Assembly: GCA_016859345.1 (NCBI GenBank)
Contig: JADGDC010000365.1
Span: forward strand, 1-64,000
DNA length: 64,000 nucleotides
Origin: Istiophorus platypterus
Lineage: Eukaryota; Chordata; Actinopteri; Istiophoriformes; Istiophoridae
Direction: 5' to 3'
Shown: in pieces, positions 36,756 through 48,032 of the stretch
How positions within the stretch are numbered: position 1 is the first letter of the stretch
How the letters are laid out: each line of letters starts with the position of its first letter
Notes under the pieces: generated by a model
Database searches by the model: none
The model's input: only the letters and a program-made list of their open reading frames with translations
What the model was told of the DNA's origin: nothing
Translations under genes and position numbers: made by a program

Positions 36756-37255
36756 NNNNNNNNNNNNNNNNNNNNNNNNNNNNNNNNNNNNNNNNNNNNN
36801 NNNNNNNNNNNNNNNNNNNNNNNNNNNNNNNNNNNNNNNNNNNNNNNNNNNNNNNNNNNNNNNNNNNNNNNNNNNNNNNNNNNNNNNNNNNNNNNNNNNN
36901 NNNNNNNNNNNNNNNNNNNNNNNNNNNNNNNNNNNNNNNNNNNNNNNNNNNNNNNNNNNNNNNNNNNNNNNNNNNNNNNNNNNNNNNNNNNNNNNNNNNN
37001 NNNNNNNNNNNNNNNNNNNNNNNNNNNNNNNNNNNNNNNNNNNNNNNNNNNNNNNNNNNNNNNNNNNNNNNNNNNNNNNNNNNNNNNNNNNNNNNNNNNN
37101 NNNNNNNNNNNNNNNNNNNNNNNNNNNNNNNNNNNNNNNNNNNNNNNNNNNNNNNNNNNNNNNNNNNNNNNNNNNNNNNNNNNNNNNNNNNNNNNNNNNN
37201 NNNNNNNNNNNNNNNNNNNNNNNNNNNNNNNNNNNNNNNNNNNNNNNNNNNNNNN
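36756..37255. other. Assembly gap of 500 Ns
   Basis: Exactly 500 undefined bases, a conventional placeholder length. The inverted array runs in from the left and ERV-A leader sequence emerges on the right, so the true distance and content are unknown. Confidence 0.99.
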
Positions 37256-37748
37256 TTCAGTTACGTATTGGCAGGGCCCAATCTTCATTAATCTCGCATG
37301 ATGTTATTTAGCTCACTTTATCGTTACTAATAAGACTATTCTACACTTTTTCCTTCAACTTTATTTCTCTTACTTAAACTTCTATTTCTCTCATTTCTTC
37401 TTCTATTTCCTTTTCTTCTTCAATTTCTCCTATTCTTCTTCTATTTCTCTTCCTCTTTTTATTCTTCTTCCTTTCTTTTTTACTCTATTGTACTCTCCCC
37501 CTTTTTGCGCCTGTCCTCAGCAACAAACAAATTTAGAACGCGCACTAAACAGTAACACATCAGTGCATAACCACGATTCTTTCTGGGTGTGATCCTACAG
37601 CAACACAGACACCCCAACGAACAGACCAGTGCCCCAATTGTGAAAATGCTCACCCTTATTAGCTGGCTTGGAGGCGGGGTCAGTGCGCTGGAGCAGCCAG
37701 TGGAGCCTGGAGGTCACAACACGTCTGGAGTTCGTGACGCCAAGTTCT
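37256..37748 (-). mobile_element. ERV-A leader fragment (minus strand)
   Basis: The reverse complement matches the ERV-A leader at about 59704-60140, including the candidate primer-binding start ttggcgtcacgaactcc, the gtctgttcgtt stretch, the purine-rich agaagaagaa run and the motif ending in attgggccc. It lies downstream of the LTR at 37749-38077. Confidence 0.85.
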
Positions 37749-38077
37749 TGCGGTGTAATTCTTCTTGTCGTTGCGATGATGTGAAAGTTTATTACAAGGA
37801 AGTTTCAGCATCAAACAGACACCATGGATTGTCTGGAGAGCAGGTAGTCCGATCTGAATGCTCTCCCTTTACATCTCTGGACAGTCCCTTTTATACCCAA
37901 GTTGTTTTTATTCTAAATCGAAGGTCAAACATATGGTCCTCATTAAATATAATCTCTTCTGCTTTCTGAAGCAAAGAGAGAAAGGGAGGAACCCCATCTC
38001 CCTTGGACCTTTAACACTAGGACTCTAACTCACACATCCGGTTATCACCAACCTTCCACTGGACCTCAGACACCTCA
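37749..38077 (-). mobile_element. ERV-A LTR (minus strand)
   Basis: Begins TGAGGTGTCTG (at 38077, minus strand) and appears to end ...CCGCA before the candidate primer-binding site. It contains TATAAAA (plus coordinates 37889-37895) and an aataaa signal, like the plus-strand LTR at 59304. It is shorter than that copy, lacking sequence between the poly(A) signal and the end. It follows a gag fragment directly. Confidence 0.8.
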
Positions 38078-38083
38078 CCAGAC

Positions 38084-38412
38084 TTCTATCTCTTTTATTT
38101 TTTACAGCTTTTATCCATTTCTGTCCCTCATTTTCAAACAACTGAAGAATAGCCAGCTCTACTTGTCTCTTTTCTTTACGTTTTTCTCCCTTTTTACCCT
38201 TCTTTTGTTCTGCCTTATACGTGGACACAAGCACCTGCATTGTTTTGATTACATCTGGGTTAAAGGTTCCCTCCACTGGCCAAGGTTGGTCAATTTCAGG
38301 CCAACGCTTATGCCATTTCTCTGATATTTTTACAATGCCTTTAATTAAAGGGTTATTCTTCTGTACCACATCAACAGGGGTAATTACTTTCGAAATTTTA
38401 GTGTCCTTTTTT
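38084..38412 (-). pseudogene. gag: ERV-A gag, N-terminal fragment (broken)
   Basis: The reverse complement encodes the matrix-like N-terminus, nearly identical to the start of the plus-strand gag at 62225 (shared NNPLIKG and PWPVEGTFNPD, then the K-rich run KGKKGEKRKEKRQ). Two breaks are visible. The start codon is deleted, because aataaag runs straight into aaaaaaggacac. The frame also stops being gag at gaagtctgg, where an LTR begins, so about 450 codons are missing. It cannot make Gag. Confidence 0.85.
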
Positions 38413-39500
38413 TCTTTATTGTCAATTAAAACTGAATACTTAAAATTAAGACTACTTAGGTATTTAGATTACTTCTCCCTCTTCTTTTTTCTTTCTTTCT
38501 ATAATTTACTATTTTACCACAGCCAATAAAACTGAAATAAATTTTGCCAACTTTAAAGGAATCAAAAACTTATTAATATAATAGAAATCACAACCCTAAG
38601 TCCTGCAGATAAAGAAAAGTCCAACCCTATGTAAAGCTCAAAAGATCACGCATTCCCGCAAGGGACCAACTATCATCAAATGTGTTCCTATTCGCAACAA
38701 AACAATCACCTAATTATCATCCATTTACCTCAAATCATCAAATAGTCTCACTATTGAATCCCCAATACAACTCAGATCAGAATGGACCATGCACCAACAA
38801 TAAAACTCACATCTACAACTTCCAACCAAGTTTAAACCAAATGATTATACTCCATTAATTAATTAAATGCCTTAACTGATCAGTCCGTTGCCAAGTCTCT
38901 CTTTAAATAACCACAACATGTAGTATGTATACATAAGCAGATGGTTGTACTCTATTAACCTACAAATTGAGAAATAACCTTATAACAGCCTATAAGTGAA
39001 AACAGACTAAAATGTGTATTGACAATGCTAACTATAAATGACTATATATATATACTTTTAGAATACAGGCAATTAATAAAGAGTTTGTGGATAATATCAC
39101 TGGCCTTGGTCAAGCTGGATTCAGGAACTGCATGCGCTGACGTCAGCGAGCCTCAATCCGTGTGACGCACTGACCAGCTGCCTTCTTGTCTGCGTCTGCG
39201 TCTCCTCCTCAACTCTCACACACTCTCTCATAAGTGGATAAGGGAAAAACAGACAAAACTTTAATATCAACCGGTCCTTTTATCTGCACAATAAGTAACT
39301 CAATATAATTTGCACCCATTATCTACCAAAACTTAAATCATTTTCATCTACTACTGATATTTTCCTCTATTTTACTTATTAAGTATTTTACCCACACATA
39401 AACACAAACCGATCTCTCCACTTCTCTTCAAAATCATATACGTCCTTCTTGGGGCTCATAAATTAAAGAGGTTTCATTCTACGCTTCCAGTTCTTCTTCC
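38413..39500 (-). mobile_element. ERV-A leader (minus strand), internal part
   Basis: Matches 61245-62200 of the plus-strand provirus in reverse complement, including the 14-bp palindrome CGCTGACGTCAGCG (39135-39148) and the stretch encoding a tRNA-free, AT-rich leader. Most of the upstream hairpin series found in the plus copy is absent; only its last member remains (near 39455). Confidence 0.8.
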
Positions 39501-39647
39501 AGTCTCGTTTCTTTTTGAAGCTAAGAAAGAAAGGGGAAGACCCCATTTCCCATGGAACTTTAACCCCCAAAGATTAACCTTTGAACCTAGGGTCTCTAAC
39601 TTAAACATCCATCCATCACCACACTCTATAGGACACCAGACACCTCA
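39500..39647 (-). mobile_element. ERV-A LTR, U3 fragment (minus strand)
   Basis: Starts TGAGGTGTCTGGTGTCC at 39647 (minus strand) and follows the U3 of the plus-strand LTR for about 145 bases, to gagact. It then jumps straight to leader text (gaactggaagcgtagaatga), so TATA, R and U5 are deleted. The flank at 39648 is repeat-unit sequence (ccttctacttgtag), marking the insertion point. Confidence 0.8.
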
Positions 39648-41203
39648 CCTTCTACTTGTAGCCAAATTGTATGTTAAGTTCAGAAAGACCTGTCTTTCTA
39701 CCGAAAATATTCACATATTCTACAAAAGCTGAAATAAGACACCAATTTGACTTCACATGCTCCTGGTTTTCAGATATGTACACAAACTGTTTGTTTGCTT
39801 CCTACCCTGTTTCTCTCCTCTGTCCTTTGCCTCAGATGCTGCTGCTCCTCCCGTGAAGCAGTTTAATCACGCGCAGCCAATTCCACTCAGCATCCACAGG
39901 TGTCGGAAAGGGGAAGAATAGTCGCTCCCATATTTGGTATAATCTGTAATAAAACCACAATGTCGTCACATACTTCTAGTTATTGGAAATATACACAGAA
40001 TAAAATAATTAAACCAAAGTCTGTCTTCAAATTATTTTTGTGGTCCCAGTTGAAGTTAACTGCAACCACTATCACTTTTTTTATTTCCCTTATTTCTCTG
40101 TCATGTGCTTTAGCTACCGCCGCTCTTCCCGTGAGTTAATAACTCACGGCCGATTTCACTCACCATCGACAGCTATAGGAAAGGGGAAGAAAAGTCAGGG
40201 CCAGTGCCACATGTTGTAGTTTTATTACCGCAGCAGCTTTTAATGTTTTTATAACTAGATTTATAAGTTTTCGGCTGACTCCCGTACATTTTTAGGCAAT
40301 GTAACACATTGAAGGCGGGTCGTGAGTCTAACGGGACAGTATTTGGCTGTGTTTGTTTGGTTTTTTTTCGACGATAGACCAGAGGTTTTCTCTACAGATC
40401 ACAAACAAGTATAGCAAAGCAAGCAGCACGTTCGTGCACATGTGCCTGAAGGGAGGCGGAGCAGGATGGCGGACGTGACTCGTCACTCACGTGAGGGTCA
40501 GCCTGAAGAAAGTCTGTGGAGCGTAATGGCGGCTCGTCGGTTTCTGGGTTTTCTCCATGGGTGGTCGCCATGACTTCTAGCGTCCAATTTGTAACCGCAT
40601 AGGGATCTCCAAACTTGTCACGTGAGTGTTTAGTTAACCTGTATTGGCGTTGTAGATTTATAGGTGTTGGGCTGACTCCTGTACATTTGTAGGTGAAGTA
40701 GCACATTGGGGGATAGGATTAGGATTAGGAATAGGAAATAGGGATGATAACCTAACCCTAACCCACATTCCCCGCAGTTATTACTACTAAGCATTCAATA
40801 TAATGAAATAACCTCTGACGAGGCCGCTGCAAATTTAATGAGACTTAGACAAAATTATTATGATCAAGGGGAAAAGCCTGGGAGGCTCCTTGTGTGGCGC
40901 ATGAAACAGCAGGATACGGAGGACAATTTGGACAGTATATAAGGCTCTGGAAAGATGGATGCCATTGCCTGATTCTCTAATTGGCAGAATAAACATTCTA
41001 AAGATGAATATAATTCCAAAGTTCTCATGATTGTTCCAAAATATCCCTTTGGCGCCACCTAATGGTACATTTGACAAATAACACCACTCATGAGAAAATG
41101 GAATAAGAAACACTCCAGGCTTCGCCTACCTCTGGTGTATTTTCCATGTGATGGGGGCTGAGCCCTAACCACTCAATTTCCACCTCCCTCCCACATTTCA
41201 CTC
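39648..41203 (+). repeat. Diverged repeat unit, partial
   Basis: Same order of landmarks as the array, starting in the AT-rich part after the ERV-A insertion, but with many substitutions. It lacks the G tract, has a variant second exon-like module (gatgctgctgctcctcccg) and carries an additional related one near 40110 (agctaccgccgctcttcccg). The L1 relic is at 40785-41150. The CTCF-like site reads ggcgccacctaatgg. Confidence 0.88.
40466..40573 (+). CDS. Short ATG frame in older repeat copy (35 codons), speculative
   Basis: The frame begins MADVTRHSREG and contains SLWSVMAARR, ending at a TGA. The start context is agg-ATG-G (A at -3, G at +4), which is favourable. The same frame is open in three other old copies (43246, 50905, 52894). 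Among the first 24 codons I count only synonymous differences. It lies just downstream of the NRF-1-like element. There is no similarity I recognise; translation is conjecture. Confidence 0.25.
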   Translation: MADVTRHSREGQPEESLWSVMAARRFLGFLHGWSP

Positions 41204-41806
41204 CTCTTCCCTGTGCCGCAGGTACCGCCGCTCCTCCTGTGAACCAGAGGTTTTTCCGTGGTGTCTTAGGTGGTGGTCGCAGTACCAGTGTCGAGGTGTC
41301 CACCGTAAAGTGGACTGTATAGCGGCCATATATCCACATATCAGCTTCCTCAGATAGTCAGGTGAGTGTTCACCTATTTTGTATAGGCCTTTCCAACATG
41401 CATTTGTTTGTTTACACAAACTAACAAAAGTAGCACGTTAGCCTTTTATATTCTTACACAAAAGAAGTGTTCGAAGACTGGATAGGAAAAAAAAACAAAG
41501 CTTTAATGTGAGTGTGTGTTTGTGTTTGTTTAGGTTTTTTTGACGATAGACCAGAGGTTTTCTCTACAGATCACAAACAATTATAACATAGCAAGCAGCA
41601 CGTTCCTGCACATGCGCCAGATGTGAGGCGGACCTGGATGGCGGACGTGACCCGTGACTCACGTCACATGAGGCTCAGCCGGAAGAAGGTCTGTGGAGCA
41701 TAATGGCGCCTCGTGGTTTTCTTGGTTTTCTTTGTTTTCTCCTGTGTGTTCGCCATGACTACCGGTGTCCATTTTGTAGCCGTATAGGGATCTCCTAGCT
41801 TGTTAG

Positions 41807-41876
41807 GTGAGTGTTTATTTAACTTGTATTGTCGTGTAGATGTATATGTATCCGGCTGACTCCCGTACACTTTTAG
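41807..41876 (+). other. Intron-like segment, 70 nt
   Basis: Starts gtgagtgttta after cttgttag, has a branch-site-like ggctgac near 41866 and ends in acacttttag. This is the complete set of signals for a very short spliceosomal intron. Confidence 0.4.
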
Positions 41877-42047
41877 GTGACGTAGCACAATAGGGTTAGT
41901 CAGGATGCTAACAGGAGAGTATTTGGGTGTTTTTGTTTAGTTTTTTTCGACGATAGACCAGAGGTTTGCTGCGTTTTTCTCCGTGGGATTTCGCCATGAT
42001 TACCGGCGTCCATTTTGTAGCCGCATAGGGATCTCCTAGCTTGTCAG

Positions 42048-42120
42048 GTGAGTGTTTAGTTAACCTGTATCGGCGTCGTAGATTTATATGTATCCGGCTG
42101 ACTCCCGAACATTTTTGTAG
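42048..42120 (+). other. Intron-like segment, 73 nt
   Basis: cttgtcag followed by gtgagtg, branch-like ctgac at 42098-42102, and atttttgtag at the end. The branch-to-AG distance is about 19 nt. It is the cleanest example of the recurring module intron. In the amplified arrays the corresponding acceptor is mutated to tgtggg. Confidence 0.45.
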
Positions 42121-43245
42121 GTGACGTAGCAAATTGGAGTCTAACAGGAGAGTATTTGGTTGTGTTTGTTTAGGTTTTTTCGACTATAGACTAGAGGTTT
42201 TCTCTACAGATCACAAACAAGTAAAGCATAACATAGCATAGCAAGGAAGTGTTGGAAGACTTCTGGATAGGAAAAAAAACATAACTTTAATGTGAGTATT
42301 GTTTTCTGAAAGAGATTTCTTTCTGAGCATAACACAAAGTAAAAATAGGGCTGTTTCTGGTTTGAGCAAGTATCAAAAAGTTTGAAAAAAAAACAACCCC
42401 AAAACAACTTATGTCTTAGTATTGTACCCGTCTTATTCTTAAATTTACAGTGAAATCGGTGTGTCAATCCCACTGGATAGAAACATACACGACTTACAAT
42501 ATTTTAGTTTTATTCATTGAAATAAAGCACAACATATGCATGGTTTTAATGTATTCAATCACCTGGAAAAAGACCCATCTTATCTTACATATTGTCTTTG
42601 TGACTCAAGACTCACTGACAGAAACTGAAATAAAAGCAAATTTTATCTTCATATCCTTCTACTTGTAGCCCAATTGTATGTTAAGTTCAAAAAGACCTGT
42701 CTTTCTACCGAAAATATTCACATATTTTATGAAAGCTGAAATAAGACACCAATTTGACTTCACATGCTCCTGGTTATCAGATATGTACACAATCTTAAAT
42801 AATAAAACTAAAGTCTGTCTTCATAATCAATTTGTGGGGGGAGGAAGGGAGGTAGGTACTCGTAACCACTATCCCAGTTTTTGTTTGTTTGCTTCCTACC
42901 CTGTTTCTCTCTGTCCTTTGTCTCAGGTGCCGCCCATCATCCCGTGAAGCAGTTCAATCACGCGCAGCCAATTCCACTCAGCATCCACAGGTGTCGGAAA
43001 GGGGAAGAATAGTCGGGGCGGCTGCTTTTTTATTTTTCTATGCTAAGATTTATGTTTTTGGCTGTCTCCTTGACATTTTGAGGGGATGTAACACATTGGA
43101 GGCGGATCGGGAGTCTAACGGGAGAGTATTTGGTTTTGTTTGTTTTTTTTCGAGGATAGAGCAGAGGTTTTCTCTACAGATCACAAACAAGTATAGCAAA
43201 GCAAGAAGCGTGTGTGCGCATGCGCCTGAAGGGAGGCGGAGCAGG

Positions 43246-43353
43246 ATGGCGGACGTGACTCGTCACTCCCGTGAGGGTCAGCCTGAAGAAAGTCTGTGGA
43301 GCGTAATGGCGGCTCGTCAGTTTCTGCGTTTTCTCCATGGGTGGTCGCCATGA
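43246..43353 (+). CDS. Short ATG frame in older repeat copy (35 codons), speculative
   Basis: Same frame as at 40466. Compared with that copy it has tcc for tca (silent), cag for cgg (R to Q at codon 25) and cgt for ggt. It ends at the same TGA. Confidence 0.25.
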   Translation: MADVTRHSREGQPEESLWSVMAARQFLRFLHGWSP

Positions 43354-43989
43354 CTTCTAGTGTCCAATTTGTAGCTGCATCGGGATCTCCTAGCTTGTCA
43401 GGTGAGTGTTTAGTTAACCTGTATTGGCACTGTAGATTTATAGGTGTTGGGCTGACTCCCGTACATTTTTGAGGTGACATAGCACATTGGGGGATAGGAT
43501 TAGGGTTAGGAATAGGAATTAAGGATGATAACCTAACCCTAACCCATATTCACCGCAGTTATTACTACTAAACACTCAATATAATGAAATAACCTGTAAC
43601 CAGGCCGCTGCAAATGTAATGAGACTTAGAGCAAATTATTATGATCAAGGGGAAAAGCCTGGGAGGCTCCTTGCATGGTGCATTAAACAGCAGGAAACAG
43701 GGGACAATTTGGACAGTATATAAAGCTCTGGAAAGATGGATGCCATTGCCTGATTCTCTACTTCTCTAATTGGCAGAATAAACATTCTAAAGATGAATAT
43801 AATACCAAAGTTCTTAGAAGTGTTCCAAAATAACCCTTTGGCGCCACCTAAAGGTATATTTGACAAATAACAACACTCAGAGAATGGAATAAGAAACACT
43901 CCAGGCTTCGCCTACCTCTGGTGTATCTTCCATGTTATGGGGGCTGAGCCCTAACCACTCAATTTCCCCCTCCCTCCCACATTTCACTC

Positions 43990-44290
43990 CTCTTCCCTGT
44001 GCCGCAGGCCGCCGCCTCCTCCTGTGAACCAGAGGTTTTCCGTGGTGTCTTAGGTGGTATTCGCAGTGAGTACCAGTGTCGAGGTGTCCACCGTATAGCG
44101 GCTGTATAGCCACATATCAGCTTCCTCAAATAGTCAGGTGAGTGTTCATCTATGTTGTGTAGGCCTTTCCAACATGCATTGGTTTGTTGACGCAAACTAA
44201 CAAAAGTAGCACGTTATATTCTTCATAATCAATTTGTGGGGGGAGGGAGGGGGGTACTCGTAACCACTATCCCGGTTTTTGTTTGTTTGC
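43990..44290 (+). repeat. Diverged repeat unit, truncated
   Basis: Contains the first exon module (missing gta before ccgccgcctcc) and its donor, then skips about 600 bp from gcacgttat to ttcttcataatcaattt, keeps the G tract and ends at tttgtttgc where the ERV-B LTR starts. Confidence 0.85.
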
Positions 44291-44801
44291 TGTTTCTTGT
44301 TAATTCGATGGTGTAGCTTTTGTAGATGTTCGAGTGAAGAAATCCGCCGACACTGACTTCTGGTTTTCCACATAAGATTTATTGCAGACAGTACAGCATC
44401 AATACAGGTACCCATGGCTACTTGGAGAACCTCTGGGGTCAGATAGGAAGTCCTCCTGAACACTTGTCGAGTTCTTAATTAAATAGGAACATTGTTTACC
44501 AGAAAGTCTCTCAATGCACCAATGGATAGTCTAGAACATAGAGGGTGGAAATCTAACCGCTGAATTTGGGCATCCCTTTTGTGTAGACCTTTGCTCCAGG
44601 TAATGTCCGCAAACTCTACGTACATTGCAGAGTTAAAGTTTTACCCAGGCTAGACCGGTTCCAACTGTAATAAGAACTCAGATACCTTAGTATCTCAGTA
44701 CATTGATACATGAACTCAAACACCCTAAATCTTGGTACACTAACACATTTAGTTGTTCATTTAGTAAGCACAGATATTTAACAGTAAGTTTCAGATACTA
44801 C
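44291..44801 (-). mobile_element. ERV-B 3' LTR (minus strand)
   Basis: Read on the minus strand it starts TGTAGTATCTG and ends AAGAAACA, giving TG...CA ends, and is 511 bp long. It is preceded by a purine tract (gaaggggggaa, complement of 44804-44814) that looks like a polypurine tract. A poly(A) signal (aataaa) is at plus coordinates 44378-44383. It is unrelated in sequence to the ERV-A LTR. No matching 5' LTR is seen at the other end. Confidence 0.8.
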
Positions 44802-45755
44802 ATATTCCCCCCTTCGAGGCTCTATTGAGTCTCGAAGGGACACAACTTACATGTTAAAATATTGGTTAACGATATATCCATCAACATGTTTATTATTACC
44901 ATACTTTTTTTGTTTTCTTTTTTCTGGAGTGTGAAAGCGAAAAACCTGTCAGGCAGCTGTCTTTACTGAAATGTCCTTCAAACAATCAAGACAGGAAAAC
45001 TTCTTTCACGGTCCCTCTGCCCTAGGTGACCACACATGGTACTCCAGACAAAGAGGATTTTGAAACAATTTATGTAAGAATATATGTAATTCAAACAAAC
45101 ACATCTCGAAACCTCAGTTAATAAAACCAAACATTGTCTGCTATTCGGCTAGTCAACCCATCGGACCTCATAGCAGACTAGTCCCTGCCTATCAAATTCT
45201 TGACGATTAAAAAGGAAAAAAACAGAAACTGAGGTCCGAATGATATTGTCATATAGTGGATCAAATATGATATATCACAAATTAACATCGTAAACCATCA
45301 TTAGATTCATTTAACACATTACATATAATTGGTACTTGGTCATCTTGAATCAATGTCCAGAATTCTCCACCCCTGGCTTCCTCTGTGGCGTTGAGTTCCA
45401 GTGTAGTGGTGGTGTTGTGTTTATTCTGAACCTCTTCTCAATGTCCTTTATTCAGAGTCCTTATTTGAATTTCTGCATCTCCCCCAATGTTGTTCTAAGG
45501 AAAACAGAAAAGAAACCAGTAACCACCAACCAGTATCTTTGCAACAACATATGCATTTTAAATCATTAAATACAAATTAACACTTTGTATTAAATTGTGA
45601 ATTTTCTTATTTAATATGAATTAAATTGTTTTAACATAAGTGAATGAATCCCATTATCTATTCCCCCTTTTTACCATACAATACTATAAACATCATACTA
45701 CGTTACTTGAAATTACTAAATTGAGCATTTAGACTATAGATATGCTCGAAGATAA
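44802..45755 (-). mobile_element. ERV-B region between env and 3' LTR
   Basis: About 950 bp, AT-rich, with no open frame I can assign on the element's strand. It could hold the remains of an accessory gene or a 3' untranslated region. The last part is the purine tract next to the LTR. Confidence 0.6.
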
Positions 45756-48032
45756 TTAAAATGGGCATCTCTCTACAAATTCTCCTACAGATCTTTGCAG
45801 CATAGGCATCTGAATTTGTTGTTCTCCTGGCATTACTACACCAACCCATCTCATTATCATTGCCTTTACAAAAGTCAGCAGCAGTGTGCAAAAACAGAAC
45901 ATCACACATAGTGATAAGACAACTGCCACCAAAATTTGAACTAATACTGCACCCACTGGTCCTAGCTTGTCTTGTAGCCAAGCATTCGCAGACCAACCAG
46001 CTCCTTCTGATGGTCCAAATGCATCTCTTATCCGCTTCAAAGCATCGATCACACTAGTCATGTTATCTGAACTATCAGGAATCAGTGTATAGCAGGCATC
46101 ATTTGTTAAATTCAAAGCCACACATAGGCCCCCTTGTTTGGCCAAAATATAATGAAGCGCCATATCATGTTTCAACAATGTCAACCTATGACTCCTTTGA
46201 GTGTTTGACAATGTCGTAAAACCTTTTATAGTTTCATTTGCAAAACCCTGTAGGGTGTAGGTTATGTTATCAATGTGATCCGCCAAAAATGTCACTCCAT
46301 ACCATGGTAGTAATCCTATTCCCCATTTTTCTCCCAGGCTTATTCTCCAATGGTAGGCTTCTAAATTATGAAATTGTGCTAACTCTTTTTTTCTACCTCC
46401 AGAAGTAGCATTTCTCTTTTGAATAGCAAAAACTTCATATGGGAGCTTCAGTGTTGCCATATAACAGCAGCCTATCCACCCATATGGTAGAAACGAATAA
46501 GCCTTATTACCACAAATCCACCGGATATTCTCAAAATTCCCTATAGTCACATTTCCAGGTAAAATCTGATTGCTCACTGTCAAAGTCCTGCTTGGTTCGC
46601 GTCTTGATTTTTGGAAAGTCACTTTGTACAGCTTATTAGTATCTCTAAAGTCGTGTTTCCCTAGATCCATCTTATACTCTTCACATTCTGACAGTCCCAT
46701 ATACATTCCAGAATTCCTACCATTATTATTTGAACAAAAGCAACTTTTTGCTCTTACATGTTTCACTTCCATCGGATCGGGCGCAGCTGTCAATACCTCC
46801 TCATGCTGATCTATTAAGTTTATGTATGGCAAGTCTACTAACCGAGAACAATTGAATCTTGGTTTGAACAGGTGAACTGCTAAAACCATTACTTTATCCG
46901 TCTATTGTTGTTTATACACAAGCCATGACAATACAGCATATTGGCATTTAGTAGTTAGAGGTTCTGGTATTGTTTCTAGAATTGACGGCCATGCGCTAGG
47001 TGATGGTACTTTCAACACACATGGTCCCTTAAATTTCTTAACTGACCTTACTGAATGTGTTAACTGTTGAAACCATAGGTTCCTGCTGGCCCACGGATCC
47101 GGAATGCTCAACACTGATGAGTCAAAACCACATGCTTTCCACTTAGCTTCTCTCTTACGCATTGAACGATATAGTTCAAACACTTCTTCAGATATTTCAG
47201 TCATGTCTTTATCCTCATCTCCATCCTTATTATTAGAAAAAGTCACACAAACTTCCAAAAATCCTTCATTATCTCCGGGAACTTCAAAGATATTTCATGA
47301 TATATGTGTCATATTTATTAATGAGCTAGGCAGCGCTGTTGGTGTCAATGTGGTATATTGATCTGTGTCATTAGTAACACTCGTAGTTGCTTCCAAATTG
47401 GGATTCGTGTCCTCCATCTGCGAGCTAGTTACCCTTAGAGTGGTTACTTCCAAGGTGGGATCAATTTCATTCATCTGCGTGCTGAAAACTCTCGCAGTAG
47501 TTGTTTCAACTGGTCTCAAAGTTGTTATGACAAGTGTCACCTTACGAGTTATATAACCTTCAATCCAAGATCTACTGGATGCAACATATTTAAACTGTAG
47601 CTCTTCATAGGTACACGTAAATTCACCTTCATCTTGCCATGTAACATTGCGCAAAACAAGTGTACAATCACCTATAACCTGAACATACCGTACATGGTTA
47701 AACAATGTGTGCTTCCTTTGACCAAGTGGCACACTACTTATTTCAAAATTATTCAAATTTATATCTTTTCCATGACTATTCTTCCATAGGGGAGGGTTCT
47801 CATTACCCATATTCCATCTCCCACACTTGCAGGGAAGATAAACTGATTTCCCTATCTTAGCTTCCACAACTATTTCCTCTGGCTTTGGCGTTGTACTACT
47901 TAGCTGAGGGATGATTGTAGTTAGCTGTGGCACCTTCCTGTCCCTAACAAATTCTTCCTTTTCCAAAACTTCCTTGGTTTTCTCCCCCTTTCCCAATCGG
48001 TGCTTGACCAAAGACTGGTTGTGGGCAAGCAA
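45756..48032 (-). pseudogene. env: ERV-B env-like frame with N-terminal Ig-like domain (broken)
   Basis: One continuous reading frame on the minus strand is interrupted by two in-frame stops (TGA at 47297-47295, TAG at 46904-46902). In order: an Ig V-like domain (Cys in SVYLPC and in DEGEFTC, 72 residues apart, with a Trp between); a Thr-rich stalk with a duplicated ~19-residue segment; a surface-subunit-like part; and a transmembrane-subunit part. The last has ITYTLQGFANETIKG, the GGLC...DAC loop (C-x9-C, lacking the extra Cys of the gammaretroviral CX6CC motif), several N-glycosylation sites and a hydrophobic anchor (VGAVLVQILVAVV onward), followed by a ~30-residue tail. No start codon or signal peptide is visible, because the frame emerges from gag sequence. 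No clear furin site is seen. The frame resembles retroviral Envs; assignment of the Ig part as envelope is inference. Confidence 0.75.
47560..47850 (-). other. Ig V-like domain within the ERV-B env frame
   Basis: Pattern G-x-S-V-x-L-P-C, then a Trp, then a C-T-L-V-L-x-N-V strand and D-E-G-E-F-T-C is the classic B-, C-, E- and F-strand signature of a V-set Ig fold; LPC is common in B7/butyrophilin-type domains. It is followed by Thr-rich sequence. Origin by host gene capture is an inference. Confidence 0.7.

Larger units (their letters stand above)
41204..43989 (+). repeat. Diverged repeat unit with expanded internal modules
   Basis: Longer than normal (2.79 kb). After the first exon module and an early switch near 41500, there are three successive copies of the gacgatagaccagaggtt ... 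gtccattttgtag module (41540-42240) before the unit resumes at gcaaggaagtgttggaag (42242). G tract at 42834-42857. Confidence 0.88.

Noticed and set aside
36756..37255. Long frames spanning the N gap
   Set aside because: Undefined bases produce no stops; these are artefacts.
40715..40775. Telomere or subtelomere end
   Set aside because: Only two or three TTAGGG-like hexamers in inverted order are present in each unit. This is not a terminal array.
45336..45569. Possible accessory gene downstream of ERV-B env
   Set aside because: The open frame is on the strand opposite to the element and has no recognisable features. The region is better described as non-coding.
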